Assembly: GCA_021404565.1 (NCBI GenBank)
Contig: JAAWWF010000016.1
Coordinates: forward strand, 1-64,000
DNA from: Roseivirga sp.
GTDB lineage: Bacteria; Bacteroidota; Bacteroidia; Cytophagales; Cyclobacteriaceae
Direction: 5' to 3'
Length of the DNA stretch: 64,000 nucleotides
Positions 17,649 to 26,681 of this stretch are shown in pieces. The notes under the pieces were generated by a model that made no database searches, was not told the DNA's origin, and worked only from the letters and a program-made list of their open reading frames with translations. Every line of letters starts with the position of its first letter. The stretch's first letter is position 1. The position numbers and the translations under genes are program-made.

Positions 17649-18916
17649 AGCTGTGTGTTTTTTACTGAGACTGTCCAAAATGCCCCCTGTGTTTTAAGCT
17701 TCCCGGTGTTAGTCCCTGATCCATACTGTTCGATCAGATCGAGCGTCTTGTCAGTACCGTCAAGCTCCATAGACCCGCCAAACTCCTGCGCTTTCTTCTT
17801 GTATTGCGGCTGCCTTAATTCAGTCAATGCTGCAGCGAGGTTTTTCCCATTGAGCCTTTTGAATGGCACTGGTTTTGGTCCCAGCTCATTCTCAAAAACA
17901 GATTGTCCGTAATAAAATTGATCTGTAATATGAGGTATAACCAATTGAGGTATTCCTGCGACAGCGGCTGTATGTGTCGTACCTGCTCCGCCATGATGAA
18001 CAATTCCTGATAAGTACGGAAACAAAAGGAGGTGACAGGTATCAGCTATCTCCATAACATGGTCAGGCAATACCTCACCACCAAGTCCTGCCCAACCTTT
18101 GTGAATAATGGCCCGCAATCCAGAGCTTTTAATGGCCGATAAGATGGTGGCGGTGGTTTTCTTCGGATCACTGCTTCCCATGCTGCCAAAACCAAAGTAG
18201 ACAGGGGGCTCACCAGCCTCTACAAAGTCGAGCAATTCTTCAGGCAATTCGTCTTGCGTTGGTAAAAAGGGATAGCCTGAATACGAGACATTCACTGGCC
18301 AATCAGAGGATGGAGGGGCAAGTCTTTTATCCAAACAAAGAATGGAGGGATTAGCAACGCTGTGGTGATAGTAATCAGGCACATGCGCCAACCCCAGTAT
18401 TTTCCTCGCTTTATTCAATTGAGGCTTCAACAATAGTTCCCAGGAGACCAATCCCAATTTCCATGTCCATTTATTCATTCTTTTTGAAAGTGATTGCAAG
18501 GCTATGGTCGTAGGCCGCCCGTCCCCTGCAAATACAGGGGTCAGGCCGATACGCACATAGGGAATGCCACAGTATTCGGCTACTGAGGCAGCTGCCGCAT
18601 CCAGATTATTCCCGATCAGGATATCAGCTCCTCCACACAACCCGGGCAGTTCATTCACCTGGGAGATCATGTGCTCCTTAATTCGCTTTAGAATCTGTGT
18701 ACTGGCAGCATGCCCTCCCCCAAGTTTCCCGAATTGTTCTTGAGCAGACAGTCCCTGATAAAGGGCATAGGGAATTTGATATTGATTCAACAGAGGCTGC
18801 ATTCCCTTGCTGACAACCACCAATACCTGATGGCCTCTTCGAATCGCCTCTACTGCTATGCCGATCATAGGCTGGACATCTCCCCGGGTACCAAAAGCTG
18901 AGATAACAATCTTCAT
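17645..18916 (-). CDS. GT1-family glycosyltransferase (UGT/sterol-glucosyltransferase-like)
   Basis: A 423-residue inverting GT-B glycosyltransferase that probably glycosylates a lipid or small aglycone. The N-terminal domain begins MKIVISAFGTRGDVQPMIGIA, the opening typical of sterol- and macrolide-glucosyltransferases. The C-terminal donor-binding domain has VYFGFGSMGSSDP and IVHHGGAGTTHTAAVAGIPQ, then 'PHITDQFYYGQSV', the UGT signature with the Asp-Gln pair. No membrane span is seen. The aglycone and sugar donor are not predictable. It is coupled by ATGA to the lipoprotein downstream. Confidence 0.85.
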   Translation of the reverse strand: MKIVISAFGTRGDVQPMIGIAVEAIRRGHQVLVVVSKGMQPLLNQYQIPYALYQGLSAQEQFGKLGGGHAASTQILKRIKEHMISQVNELPGLCGGADILIGNNLDAAAASVAEYCGIPYVRIGLTPVFAGDGRPTTIALQSLSKRMNKWTWKLGLVSWELLLKPQLNKARKILGLAHVPDYYHHSVANPSILCLDKRLAPPSSDWPVNVSYSGYPFLPTQDELPEELLDFVEAGEPPVYFGFGSMGSSDPKKTTATILSAIKSSGLRAIIHKGWAGLGGEVLPDHVMEIADTCHLLLFPYLSGIVHHGGAGTTHTAAVAGIPQLVIPHITDQFYYGQSVFENELGPKPVPFKRLNGKNLAAALTELRQPQYKKKAQEFGGSMELDGTDKTLDLIEQYGSGTNTGKLKTQGAFWTVSVKNTQL

Positions 18917-18933
18917 TTGATCTTACTTTAAGG

Positions 18934-19794
18934 TTATTTCGCCAGCAATTGCTGAATGGCCTGAATAACTAACTCAGCATCATCGATGAACACAAAGTGT
19001 CCCACATTTTGAGCTCCAATATGAGTGAAGTCGGTGATACCTTCGCCTAATTCTTCATGTGCATCGTACCATTCCTGTGTTGTTTTTCCATGAAATTCGT
19101 TTCTGGCAGCACTTGCTGCATCTTCTTTCATGCCACTAATGGCAATGACCGGAACGTCTGGAAGATTGGGCAGGGTGGCAGCGTATTCGAGACCTTCTGA
19201 CAGCTCCCTGATTTCCATAGTTGCCCCATGCGTAACACCAAAATTGGATGCAGTGATATCATATACCATATCTTCCTTCTCTGGTGAAGGATCATTGTAG
19301 GCTTCGTGAGAAACATCCAGAAAAAGCATGGATGCCACTTTAGAGGGATGCTTAATCGCATAATCTCTGGCAATAAGTCCACCTAAGGAGTGACTCACCA
19401 AAATCACTTTTCTACCCAGGGCATATTGGTCAATCACTGCGGCCAGCTCTGAAGAGAGCCGTTCAATATTCCTTGGCCCCGGACCCATTTCGGAGTCTCC
19501 ATAACCCGCTCTGTCGTACAAAAGTACATCGGACTGTTGAGCGATGACATCAACCAGGTTATTCGTAAACCACCCGGTGGTATTGTAGCCATGCCCCGAT
19601 TCAAAGACAACTAAATACTCGGTATCGTTGACCTGACTAAATGTAGATAGCCTGTGAGTTCCAAGGCTTATCGTTCCAACCTGCCCGTCATCTACTGTCT
19701 CGGGCGTTTTATCATCATCGCTGCAGGATACCGCTAACAGAACTGACAACATTACTCCTATCAGGTTCTTAGTTTTTTGAGTTTTTGATTTCAT
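18934..19794 (-). CDS. Alpha/beta-hydrolase lipoprotein
   Basis: A 286-residue secreted, lipid-anchored hydrolase. The signal peptide ends at the lipobox AVSC (Cys24), followed by an SDDDK run. The fold shows LVVFESGHGYNTTGW (oxyanion region), LLYDRAGYGDSE, the nucleophile elbow SHSLGG (near 160), and a C-terminal NVGHFVFIDD bearing the catalytic His. The acid is likely Asp in SMLFLDVS or the SGMKEDA region. It begins the minus-strand run that continues with the GT1 gene 17 bases downstream. An esterase or lipase role is likely; the substrate is unknown. Confidence 0.82.
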   Translation of the reverse strand: MKSKTQKTKNLIGVMLSVLLAVSCSDDDKTPETVDDGQVGTISLGTHRLSTFSQVNDTEYLVVFESGHGYNTTGWFTNNLVDVIAQQSDVLLYDRAGYGDSEMGPGPRNIERLSSELAAVIDQYALGRKVILVSHSLGGLIARDYAIKHPSKVASMLFLDVSHEAYNDPSPEKEDMVYDITASNFGVTHGATMEIRELSEGLEYAATLPNLPDVPVIAISGMKEDAASAARNEFHGKTTQEWYDAHEELGEGITDFTHIGAQNVGHFVFIDDAELVIQAIQQLLAK

Positions 19795-19962
19795 AATTCA
19801 TTTGTGTTTTTTGACCCGTTTATTCCACAAATGTAGAGGGACGCTTCCGACCTACTGTTCGGAAATGTAAATGCGAACCTGCTGGTGAGATTTCGTTCTA
19901 AAGAGCAAGGGTTGAATGTTTCTGGCAGGTACAGACTGGCTCAATGACTTAAAAGGCCAGAC

Positions 19963-22371
19963 CTAAGCAGACTGCTCTTTGGCCAATTTCATCCAGACCT
20001 TGGGCGATGAGCCTACTTCCTTCTTAAAATAGGTATTGAAGGTGGTCTTGGAATTGAAGCCACTCTCATAGGCCAGGCCTATCAGGGTAATATGAGACTT
20101 CTCAGGGTCAAGGGCATATCGCTTGAAGGCCTCAATCCGGTAATGATTAATAAAATCGTTGAAGCTTTTGTCAAAATGGTTGTTCAACAACCAGGACAAC
20201 TGATTCGGGTGGATTCCTATTAAATCGGCCAACCCCTTCAAGGTAAGCTGTGGCATCAGGTAAGGGGCATCTGAAGCCATTAATTCAACCGTCTTTCTAG
20301 CGTAATCCGCACTGCTCTTCTGATCCAGAAGGGGCTTTCTGTCCGTCAAAGACATCTCTGGCGACAGCTTGAGTTCTTTGGGTCGCTCTGCCCGGGGACT
20401 ACCATGGTAGAGGACGGAAAGCTCTTTTGTATACTCTTTGCCCAAAATCTGCTCTATTAACTCCTCAAACTTCGGAAGTTGGTAGAGTGGTTTCATCATC
20501 GGGTCTGCGGCAATGGTCAGCATCATGGGAATACGCTGGTTCACCCCATACTCAATCAACTCAAGGGCCTGATCATATTTCTCCAGTCGTATGTAGCAAA
20601 GCATCAGGAATTCCACCGCCCAACCTTGTGAATCTGAGCGCAGCGTTTCCTCCAGTTTTTTTATTCCCTCCTCTGCCTTTTGTCGCTCTCCCTGGCAGGC
20701 ATGAATCAAGGTGATGCCACCTAGTCTTGACAGATCACTGAACCTGTCAGAAGGAAAGCTCTGGTAGATTTTCAGGGCCTCGTCTGTACGTTCGAAGATT
20801 AGAAGTAGATTCGCATAAATGATCTGAGACATGATATAATTAGGGTCCAGATCTATGCTTCTCTCAATATGTAGCAAGGCTTCTTCATAGTCTTCCTGAT
20901 AATAGTACACCAGTCCTTTCAGGTGATGATTGGTGGCCGAAAAAGGATCGAGCTGTAGCGCTTTGTTTATATAAGTCAGGGCTGCGTCAAACCTACCCAC
21001 AGTCAGCAGTACAGGAGACATGGTTTGATAGGCATCGGCATAGCCCGGCCGTATCGCAATCGCCTTGTTCAGGTGCTTAAAAGTGGCATCCAAATCCCAT
21101 TTATGCCAATAACTTGTACCCGCCAGGCCATACTGGCATTCAGGTAATTTCGGATCCAGCTCAATGGCCTTGTTCAGGTAGCTATTCCCTTTGGCAAAGG
21201 CCTCATCTGGAGACATCATGCCTACAGCGCCCAGGAAGGCATAGCCGTTATTAATCTCTATATAAGGTAATGGAAATTGAGGATAGGCATCAACAATCTC
21301 CTGTAGCATTGAAATTCCCCTTTCCGTAGACGACACATTAAAACTCAGTACATCATATCGACCTTTCAGGTACTTTTTATAAATAGCTACGGGTATTTCC
21401 GGTGCCTCCACCAGGTGATCGCTGATATCGAAATGGCCCATATCTTCCCGCAGTTTTTCAGCAATCAGCAAGCTGATTTCGTCCTGAATCTCAAAGATAT
21501 TTTCAAGCTTTCTGTCCCACTTTTCTGACCAGAAATGAAAATCATCTGCCACATTGATAAGCTGTGCTGTAATGCGCAACATATTGCCGGAAAGCCGAAT
21601 GCTACCTTCCAGAATAGTAGACACATTGAGCGCTTCACCGATTTCTCTGAGAGCTACATCCTTGCCTTTATAAAAAAACGAAGAGGTGCGCGAAGTCACT
21701 TTCAGTCCTCCGATTTTGGAAAGAGCATTGATGATCTCCTCTGTGATACCATCGCTAAAGTACTCTGATTCCTCATGCGAACTATTGTTAACGAAGGGCA
21801 GTACGGCTATGGACTTGGATTTCGTCTCAGGTCTGACGCGAAGCTCTGACGGTTCGGGCTGTCTGATTCCTTCGTTCGTCACAGAATAAATCTCCACAGG
21901 ACGATCTATGTTCTTCAGTCGGAATTCACCGAGGCTGGCGGTAGTAATGGCCGGATGATTGCTGAGCTGGTCGTTAAGCACTCCAGATACCAATATGGCT
22001 CCGGCCACTCCGAGGCTCTCAATTCTTGAAGCCAGATTAACCCCATCACCATAAACTTCGGTTCCGTCAGAAACGATATCGCCAATGTGAATTCCAATTC
22101 TTAACGGCACCTTTTGGCCCTGCTGAAGAGCTTTCTGAATGGCTATCGCGCATTCTACCGCTTCTACGCCACTGTCAAATACACTTAAAGTCCCGTCTCC
22201 GTAGTATTGTAAAATATTGCCATTGTACTGATTATGGAATTTCCTGAACTCTTGCCTGTGGTGCGCCCTGATCTCTGCGGCAATCGTTTCATCCTTTTGC
22301 ATGATGGCCGAGTAACCGACAATATCGGTAAACATAATGGCTGAAAGTCTACGCGTTACCTGAGATTCCAT
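19963..22371 (-). CDS. Class III cyclase-like / TolB-like / TPR / AraC-type regulator
   Basis: An 802-residue single-chain signalling protein. Residues about 1-180 form a class III nucleotide cyclase domain with metal-binding Asp in AIMFTDIVGYS and YYGDGTLSVF and transition-state Asn/Arg in NLASRIES. The Lys that reads adenine in true adenylyl cyclases (IKT.GD) is Gln here (LQYYGD), so activity or base choice is uncertain. A TolB-like segment follows (SIAVLPFVNNS, FSDGITEEI, 200-330), then TPR repeats (about 345-640). An AraC-type helix-turn-helix ends the chain (LIGLAYESGFNSKTTFNTYFK). It is divergent from the lipoprotein-amidase pair across two palindromes that could be its binding sites. 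Confidence 0.85.
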   Translation of the reverse strand: MESQVTRRLSAIMFTDIVGYSAIMQKDETIAAEIRAHHRQEFRKFHNQYNGNILQYYGDGTLSVFDSGVEAVECAIAIQKALQQGQKVPLRIGIHIGDIVSDGTEVYGDGVNLASRIESLGVAGAILVSGVLNDQLSNHPAITTASLGEFRLKNIDRPVEIYSVTNEGIRQPEPSELRVRPETKSKSIAVLPFVNNSSHEESEYFSDGITEEIINALSKIGGLKVTSRTSSFFYKGKDVALREIGEALNVSTILEGSIRLSGNMLRITAQLINVADDFHFWSEKWDRKLENIFEIQDEISLLIAEKLREDMGHFDISDHLVEAPEIPVAIYKKYLKGRYDVLSFNVSSTERGISMLQEIVDAYPQFPLPYIEINNGYAFLGAVGMMSPDEAFAKGNSYLNKAIELDPKLPECQYGLAGTSYWHKWDLDATFKHLNKAIAIRPGYADAYQTMSPVLLTVGRFDAALTYINKALQLDPFSATNHHLKGLVYYYQEDYEEALLHIERSIDLDPNYIMSQIIYANLLLIFERTDEALKIYQSFPSDRFSDLSRLGGITLIHACQGERQKAEEGIKKLEETLRSDSQGWAVEFLMLCYIRLEKYDQALELIEYGVNQRIPMMLTIAADPMMKPLYQLPKFEELIEQILGKEYTKELSVLYHGSPRAERPKELKLSPEMSLTDRKPLLDQKSSADYARKTVELMASDAPYLMPQLTLKGLADLIGIHPNQLSWLLNNHFDKSFNDFINHYRIEAFKRYALDPEKSHITLIGLAYESGFNSKTTFNTYFKKEVGSSPKVWMKLAKEQSA

Positions 22372-22418
22372 ACAACGAACTTACGTACTGGTTAACTGCG
22401 TGCTGAAGGTATGAAAAC

Positions 22419-22457
22419 TGCCGTCAGACGGCAACATGGATATTAAAATTATCCATG
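22419..22457. promoter_or_regulatory. Two tandem palindromes between divergent genes
   Basis: TGCCGTC-A-GACGGCA (22419-22433) is a perfect palindrome. CATGGATA (22435-22442) pairs with TATCCATG (22450-22457) across a 7-base centre. They sit one base apart, about 48 bases before the cyclase-AraC regulator and 120 bases before the lipoprotein ATG. They could be operators for a shared control region, or hairpins. Confidence 0.4.
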
Positions 22458-22577
22458 CCGACTCCATTAAATTCTTGCAATTAATCCCGCCTGATAAGTT
22501 CAGGAATATAATTCCGAACACCTGTGACTAAGAAGCTATTCACCTTTATATCCTCAATTATTCAAAACGGAAATATC

Positions 22578-23096
22578 ATGAAACACAAACAAAACGGATG
22601 GTGGCTTGTACCAGGCATAATAGTGGCCATCATGACACTGGTAGCCTGCTCAAATGACGATGACAGTGAGCCCCTCAACCTTCTGGGCAAGTGGAGAGCC
22701 ACCAAAATCGTTATGACCGAGCCGATTTTTGACGCAAACGGAGATGGAGTCAATTCCATGAATCTGCTTGAAGAATTGCCATGCCGGTATATCTTATTCG
22801 AGTTCAAAAACGATGAGACCATTAAAGCTTCATTCAATCTTTCGGTATATCACGCTCCATTGGAACAATACATATGTGTAGAAGACGTGAATCTACCCGA
22901 GGATATGTTCCAATGGTCACCCGGTGAAGACCAGGATCAGATAGGAGTGATTTATGAAGGAAGTACTGTGTATGTACCGCTTCAGTATGATGGTGAGACG
23001 CTTTCACACCAGAGCATCATACCCTTGTTTGACAGAAATGCTGCAGGTGAAGAAAAGCTGATAACCGGTACTATTTACTATGAGCGCTATGAATAG
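22578..23096 (+). CDS. Lipocalin-like lipoprotein
   Basis: A 172-residue lipoprotein. ATG 22578 is chosen over an upstream ATG because it starts a compact signal peptide ending at lipobox LVAC, followed by SNDDDSEPLNLLGKW. The mature protein has the N-terminal 'L.GkWr.tki' of Bacteroidota lipocalin-like domains, then alternating strands, a CRYILFEF strand and a last LITGTIYYERYE strand. No ligand is predictable. Its stop overlaps the amidase start. Confidence 0.72.
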   Translation: MKHKQNGWWLVPGIIVAIMTLVACSNDDDSEPLNLLGKWRATKIVMTEPIFDANGDGVNSMNLLEELPCRYILFEFKNDETIKASFNLSVYHAPLEQYICVEDVNLPEDMFQWSPGEDQDQIGVIYEGSTVYVPLQYDGETLSHQSIIPLFDRNAAGEEKLITGTIYYERYE

Positions 23097-24564
23097 GCCT
23101 GAAATTATATTTGATAGCGTCAGCTCGTTAGCCCGAAAAATTCAGGAGAAGGAGCTGACCTGTCAGGAAGTTACCCGGGCTTTTCTTTCTCAAATCGATA
23201 GGTTCAACGATACTATCAATGCTATTTCAGACCTGAGGAATCATGACGATATCATTGAAGAAGCTGAAGAGAAGGACAGGCTATTGGGGCAGGGAAAGAT
23301 TCTGGGGCCGCTTCATGGTATTCCCATGACCGTAAAAGATGGCTTTTGTGTGGAAGGGCTCATTTCTTCAAATGGCAACCCGAAACTGACAAAGAACATC
23401 CCCGATTATGATGCCACTTTGATCAAGCGACTCAAGGCCTCAGGTGCTATTATCATCGGCAAATCCAACATAGCTTTTTTAGCCCTGGACTGGCAAACCA
23501 ATAATGCCTGGTTTGGGAGAACCAATAATCCTTATGATCCTGAAAGAATGGTGGGAGGCAGTAGCGGAGGTTCTGCCGCAGCGCTGGCAGCAGGATTTAC
23601 TCCCTTAGAGCTGGGGACAGATGCAGGAGGTTCCATCAGGGTGCCGGCTCACTGTTGTGGGGTTTACGGTATCCGAACCACAGAATTTGCCTTGCCCAAC
23701 AGGGGTAATATGGTAGTACCTAAGCTACCCAAGCTGGGGCGCTACATGGTAGCAAATGGTGGAATGGCCAGGAATATTAAAGACCTGATATTGCTGACAC
23801 AAGTCCTGTGGGAGGGCGACATTGAGCACACTGAAAATCCTCCTGTGCCTTTCCGACAGGTCCCATTACAGGATGGCGAAAAGATCAAAATTGCCTTCTC
23901 AATGAACCTCGAAGATCAGGAATTAAGTAAAGCCTATTCTCAGGTGTACCTATCCTTTATTAACCGGATCAGGACTGCCTTTTCAGCAGTAACCGAAACT
24001 AAACCATCCTATGACGGGAATGAGCTCACACTGCTGTGGGGCCGGCTGGCAGGTTTTGACTTTGCTGCCGCACTGAAGGGCATACCCTTCAAGTCATTTA
24101 TTGCCAAAACGATTCTCAAACTAAAGTACAATCATAGCCTTTGGGCAAAGTCAATGGGCCTGGGAGCCGGAAGCAATGCTCACGATTATGCTAAGTCACT
24201 TGATGAAAAAGACAGGCTGGCAGATCAGTTCAATGCATTTTTTGAGGAATATGATATCTGGATTACTCCTGTAGCCATGAGCGAAGCATTTAAGCATCAT
24301 AAGACGGGCAAACCTCTTACCATTGATGGAAAGAAGGTATCATATGCCGACTGCTTTATACCTTACAATTTCCCGACCACGGTGCCGGGGCATCCTATCG
24401 TAGTGATTCCTATTGGTCGGACGGAAGCTGGCATACCCGTAGGAGTCCAGGTTCATGGAAAGCGCTGGCAGGATTTCAGATTGCTCCAAATTGCTGAAAG
24501 ACTGGAGCCATTTACAGAGGGCTTTCAAATACCTCCGCTAATGTCAAAAGTGGCTAACGATTAA
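23089..24564 (+). CDS. Amidase-signature family amidohydrolase
   Basis: A ~491-residue amidase of the signature family, cleaving a C-N amide bond. Counting from ATG 23089, the Ser-cisSer-Lys triad is Lys83 (TVKDG), Ser158 (GGSSGGS) and Ser182 (GTDAGGSIR). The C-terminal half (FEEYDIWITPVAMSEAF, VVIPIGRTEAGIPVGVQVHGK) also fits. It lacks the extra GatA features needed to call it a tRNA amidotransferase. The ATG overlaps the lipoprotein stop; an ATG nine bases upstream is an alternative. The substrate is unknown. Confidence 0.85.
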   Translation: MNRPEIIFDSVSSLARKIQEKELTCQEVTRAFLSQIDRFNDTINAISDLRNHDDIIEEAEEKDRLLGQGKILGPLHGIPMTVKDGFCVEGLISSNGNPKLTKNIPDYDATLIKRLKASGAIIIGKSNIAFLALDWQTNNAWFGRTNNPYDPERMVGGSSGGSAAALAAGFTPLELGTDAGGSIRVPAHCCGVYGIRTTEFALPNRGNMVVPKLPKLGRYMVANGGMARNIKDLILLTQVLWEGDIEHTENPPVPFRQVPLQDGEKIKIAFSMNLEDQELSKAYSQVYLSFINRIRTAFSAVTETKPSYDGNELTLLWGRLAGFDFAAALKGIPFKSFIAKTILKLKYNHSLWAKSMGLGAGSNAHDYAKSLDEKDRLADQFNAFFEEYDIWITPVAMSEAFKHHKTGKPLTIDGKKVSYADCFIPYNFPTTVPGHPIVVIPIGRTEAGIPVGVQVHGKRWQDFRLLQIAERLEPFTEGFQIPPLMSKVAND

Positions 24565-24580
24565 GGGTACAGATGAGATC

Positions 24581-26392
24581 TTAATTTAAGAGTTGTGAAA
24601 TCAGGCTCACACTAAAAATGGTCAACATAAACCAACCAATGAAACCCTGAATAATGGCCATGTAACGCGGTAGGCCTTTGATGGGGATTTCTCCAAAACC
24701 AAGTGTGGTAAAGGTGTTGATGCTGAGCATTAGGGCATTGAGCATTTTGATAAACAAGTCGTAAAGTAAGGCGATCAGGAAAGCAGTGATCAACAAAAAC
24801 GATTTTCCAGCTTTTTTAGAATCTTCAGTATCTGACCATTTGCCTTTGAGTACGTCAACTTTTGAAAGTAGCCAGGAGAAAGTTTTTGTCCCGGCAACCG
24901 ACCAACGGTAGAGTGGCAAGGCTGTAGCCATAAAAAATCCGGGAACTCCTTTCTCTGAATTGAGCATGTAAGTTTTAAAGTCCTCGGAGGCCATAAGTTC
25001 GTTGTTCTTTTCTTCCAGATAAACTTCGTGAATGCCTGAGTCCTTCTTCATATATTTTGTGAAGAACCGATACCGATTCATAATCCGATTCTTGCCATGG
25101 CTGTCCCAGTAGTTGGGAAAGAATAAGTAAACAAAGGCAAAGGCAAGAATTACATAGGCTGAGAAAACTATGGCTTTGGCAGGTCTGGTACCATAATCAG
25201 AAAACACTTTTAGAAACCTATTGATTTGAAGATCGAAGAAAGTAGTAAAATTGGGTGTTTTATGATAAAGAAACCTCAGTCTTTCTGTTTCCAAATCCTT
25301 CATTTCCAGATACACTGCATTGGCTGACGCATTGTTGTGCGTAGATCGATAGAAATTATAAAACTTGCTTCTAAGGGCTATTTCAGTTTCATAAACAAGA
25401 TGATCTTCAACCCTGGCATGATCTAAGTAGTGGGTCAGGTTTCTATGGCTATAACCATTTTCATCAGGTTCAAAACCGTTATAGTCATAAAAGGAGTACT
25501 GCGATGGTCGTTGCCATTCGTCATATACCCGGGAGCTTATCATTTTGCCCTCAAATGTCTTCCATTCTATGCGAGAACCAGGGCTTAAGCCTTTGATATC
25601 TAATTGGAAGGGATGAGTAATTTGATTGGCCAACATGGTATTTTCAAATCGACCAGCACCTGCATTAAAACTCAAGAAAAAACCCTTTGCATCGATTGAA
25701 TTATTCAAAATTTTCTGAAAAAAACTTATAACTCCTGTTTGTTGTGGTAAAAGGATGCGCATTGATTCAGATCTGATCTGATTTTCGGAAAACACAAACA
25801 CATGTGCACTCACTAAATAGAAATCAGCCCTAGTGGTATTGACTACATTTTTTCTGAGAATTACTGCAGGCTTTTCATCCTCATTCAAGTTCTGTAATCT
25901 GAATAGATTGTCCACCGATGAGTAAGAAATTTCAATCGAGTTTTCCCCCGATCGAAAAGCACCCTGGTTAATTCCTCTTATATCAATCCCTTCTTTGAAC
26001 TTTGAGTTGTAAATTTCAAGTATCCCTGAAAGGTTTTCAATCGTTACTCTTCTACTGAATTTAGTTTTATAAATACCAGAGAACTCACGATCAGAGTCGA
26101 AGTGCACATTTTTGAGAATAAGTTTTTTGGAAACAAACAAGGTGTCTTTGCGTGCATAAAGACGTTCAACCTCCTGATGCTGGTGTTCGGTACCTTCATA
26201 CTCTACCCGAAACAATGTATCCTTCTCATGGTCATAAGTCAATCGGACGTTGGAGATGCGAACTACCGAGTCGTCCACATCTTCTACCATTTGGAAGAAC
26301 TCTGAATAAGAGTACACTTTATATGTACTTACATCTTGAGCGTTAGAAAGTAATGGAAACAGTAGGCCAAAGACCAACAGAAGGTATCGCAT
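24581..26392 (-). CDS. Two-span potassium-channel-like protein with a large periplasmic N-terminal domain
   Basis: A 603-residue membrane protein. A signal peptide (to about residue 18, SNAQ) precedes ~360 residues of short repeated strands ('ILEIYNSKFKEGIDIRG', 'VIL...N'), looking like a right-handed beta-helix. Then come spans at about 400-420 and 530-550 and a C-terminal span at 575-600. Between the last two lies a P-loop, INTFTTLGFGEIP, where TLGFG takes the place of the K+ filter TVGYG. Fusion of an exported beta-helix-like region to an ion-channel pore is unusual. Ion choice is inferred from the filter only. It converges with the amidase gene. Confidence 0.72.
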   Translation of the reverse strand: MRYLLLVFGLLFPLLSNAQDVSTYKVYSYSEFFQMVEDVDDSVVRISNVRLTYDHEKDTLFRVEYEGTEHQHQEVERLYARKDTLFVSKKLILKNVHFDSDREFSGIYKTKFSRRVTIENLSGILEIYNSKFKEGIDIRGINQGAFRSGENSIEISYSSVDNLFRLQNLNEDEKPAVILRKNVVNTTRADFYLVSAHVFVFSENQIRSESMRILLPQQTGVISFFQKILNNSIDAKGFFLSFNAGAGRFENTMLANQITHPFQLDIKGLSPGSRIEWKTFEGKMISSRVYDEWQRPSQYSFYDYNGFEPDENGYSHRNLTHYLDHARVEDHLVYETEIALRSKFYNFYRSTHNNASANAVYLEMKDLETERLRFLYHKTPNFTTFFDLQINRFLKVFSDYGTRPAKAIVFSAYVILAFAFVYLFFPNYWDSHGKNRIMNRYRFFTKYMKKDSGIHEVYLEEKNNELMASEDFKTYMLNSEKGVPGFFMATALPLYRWSVAGTKTFSWLLSKVDVLKGKWSDTEDSKKAGKSFLLITAFLIALLYDLFIKMLNALMLSINTFTTLGFGEIPIKGLPRYMAIIQGFIGWFMLTIFSVSLISQLLN

Positions 26393-26681
26393 AAGATTAA
26401 GAATAGCCTATAAGTTAATCAGGAATAGGTTAAGGAGAAATAAATTGATCCACCCTGGCTACGGAAAACTATCTAGCTACGCTTTTATCATCCATTTCCT
26501 ATCTTTTCAAAAGACAGGAAGCATTTCTCATCTTTTTCCTATCTGAGATGAGAAAAAACTGAGAAACCAACATTTCTGTGCCCGTTTTGTCCGAGGCTTT
26601 TGCTTCACAACTGAGAAATCACCTAAACGGTAATAAAAGCACGTTTTTAACCTAACAAACACATCATTTGGAGAAGTAAGC
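26393..26681. other. Intergenic region holding one copy of a ~100-bp repeat
   Basis: No gene is seen. The region separates the channel gene start from the end of the phosphatase gene. Its core (26488-26588) is the first copy of the direct repeat described separately. The rest is AT-rich and without clear structure. Confidence 0.5.
26488..26588 (+). repeat. Direct repeat copy 1, left border of the NAD/ADP-ribose module
   Basis: About 80% identical to 30427-30528 in the same orientation, with small gaps. Shared blocks include AAAAG.CA.GAAGCAT and ACTGAGAAAC. An inner inverted repeat, TTTCTCATC (26524-26532) and GATGAGAAA (26547-26555), is kept in both. The copy lies just after the phosphatase gene. 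It may be a dispersed intergenic element or the footprint of module acquisition. Confidence 0.6.
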
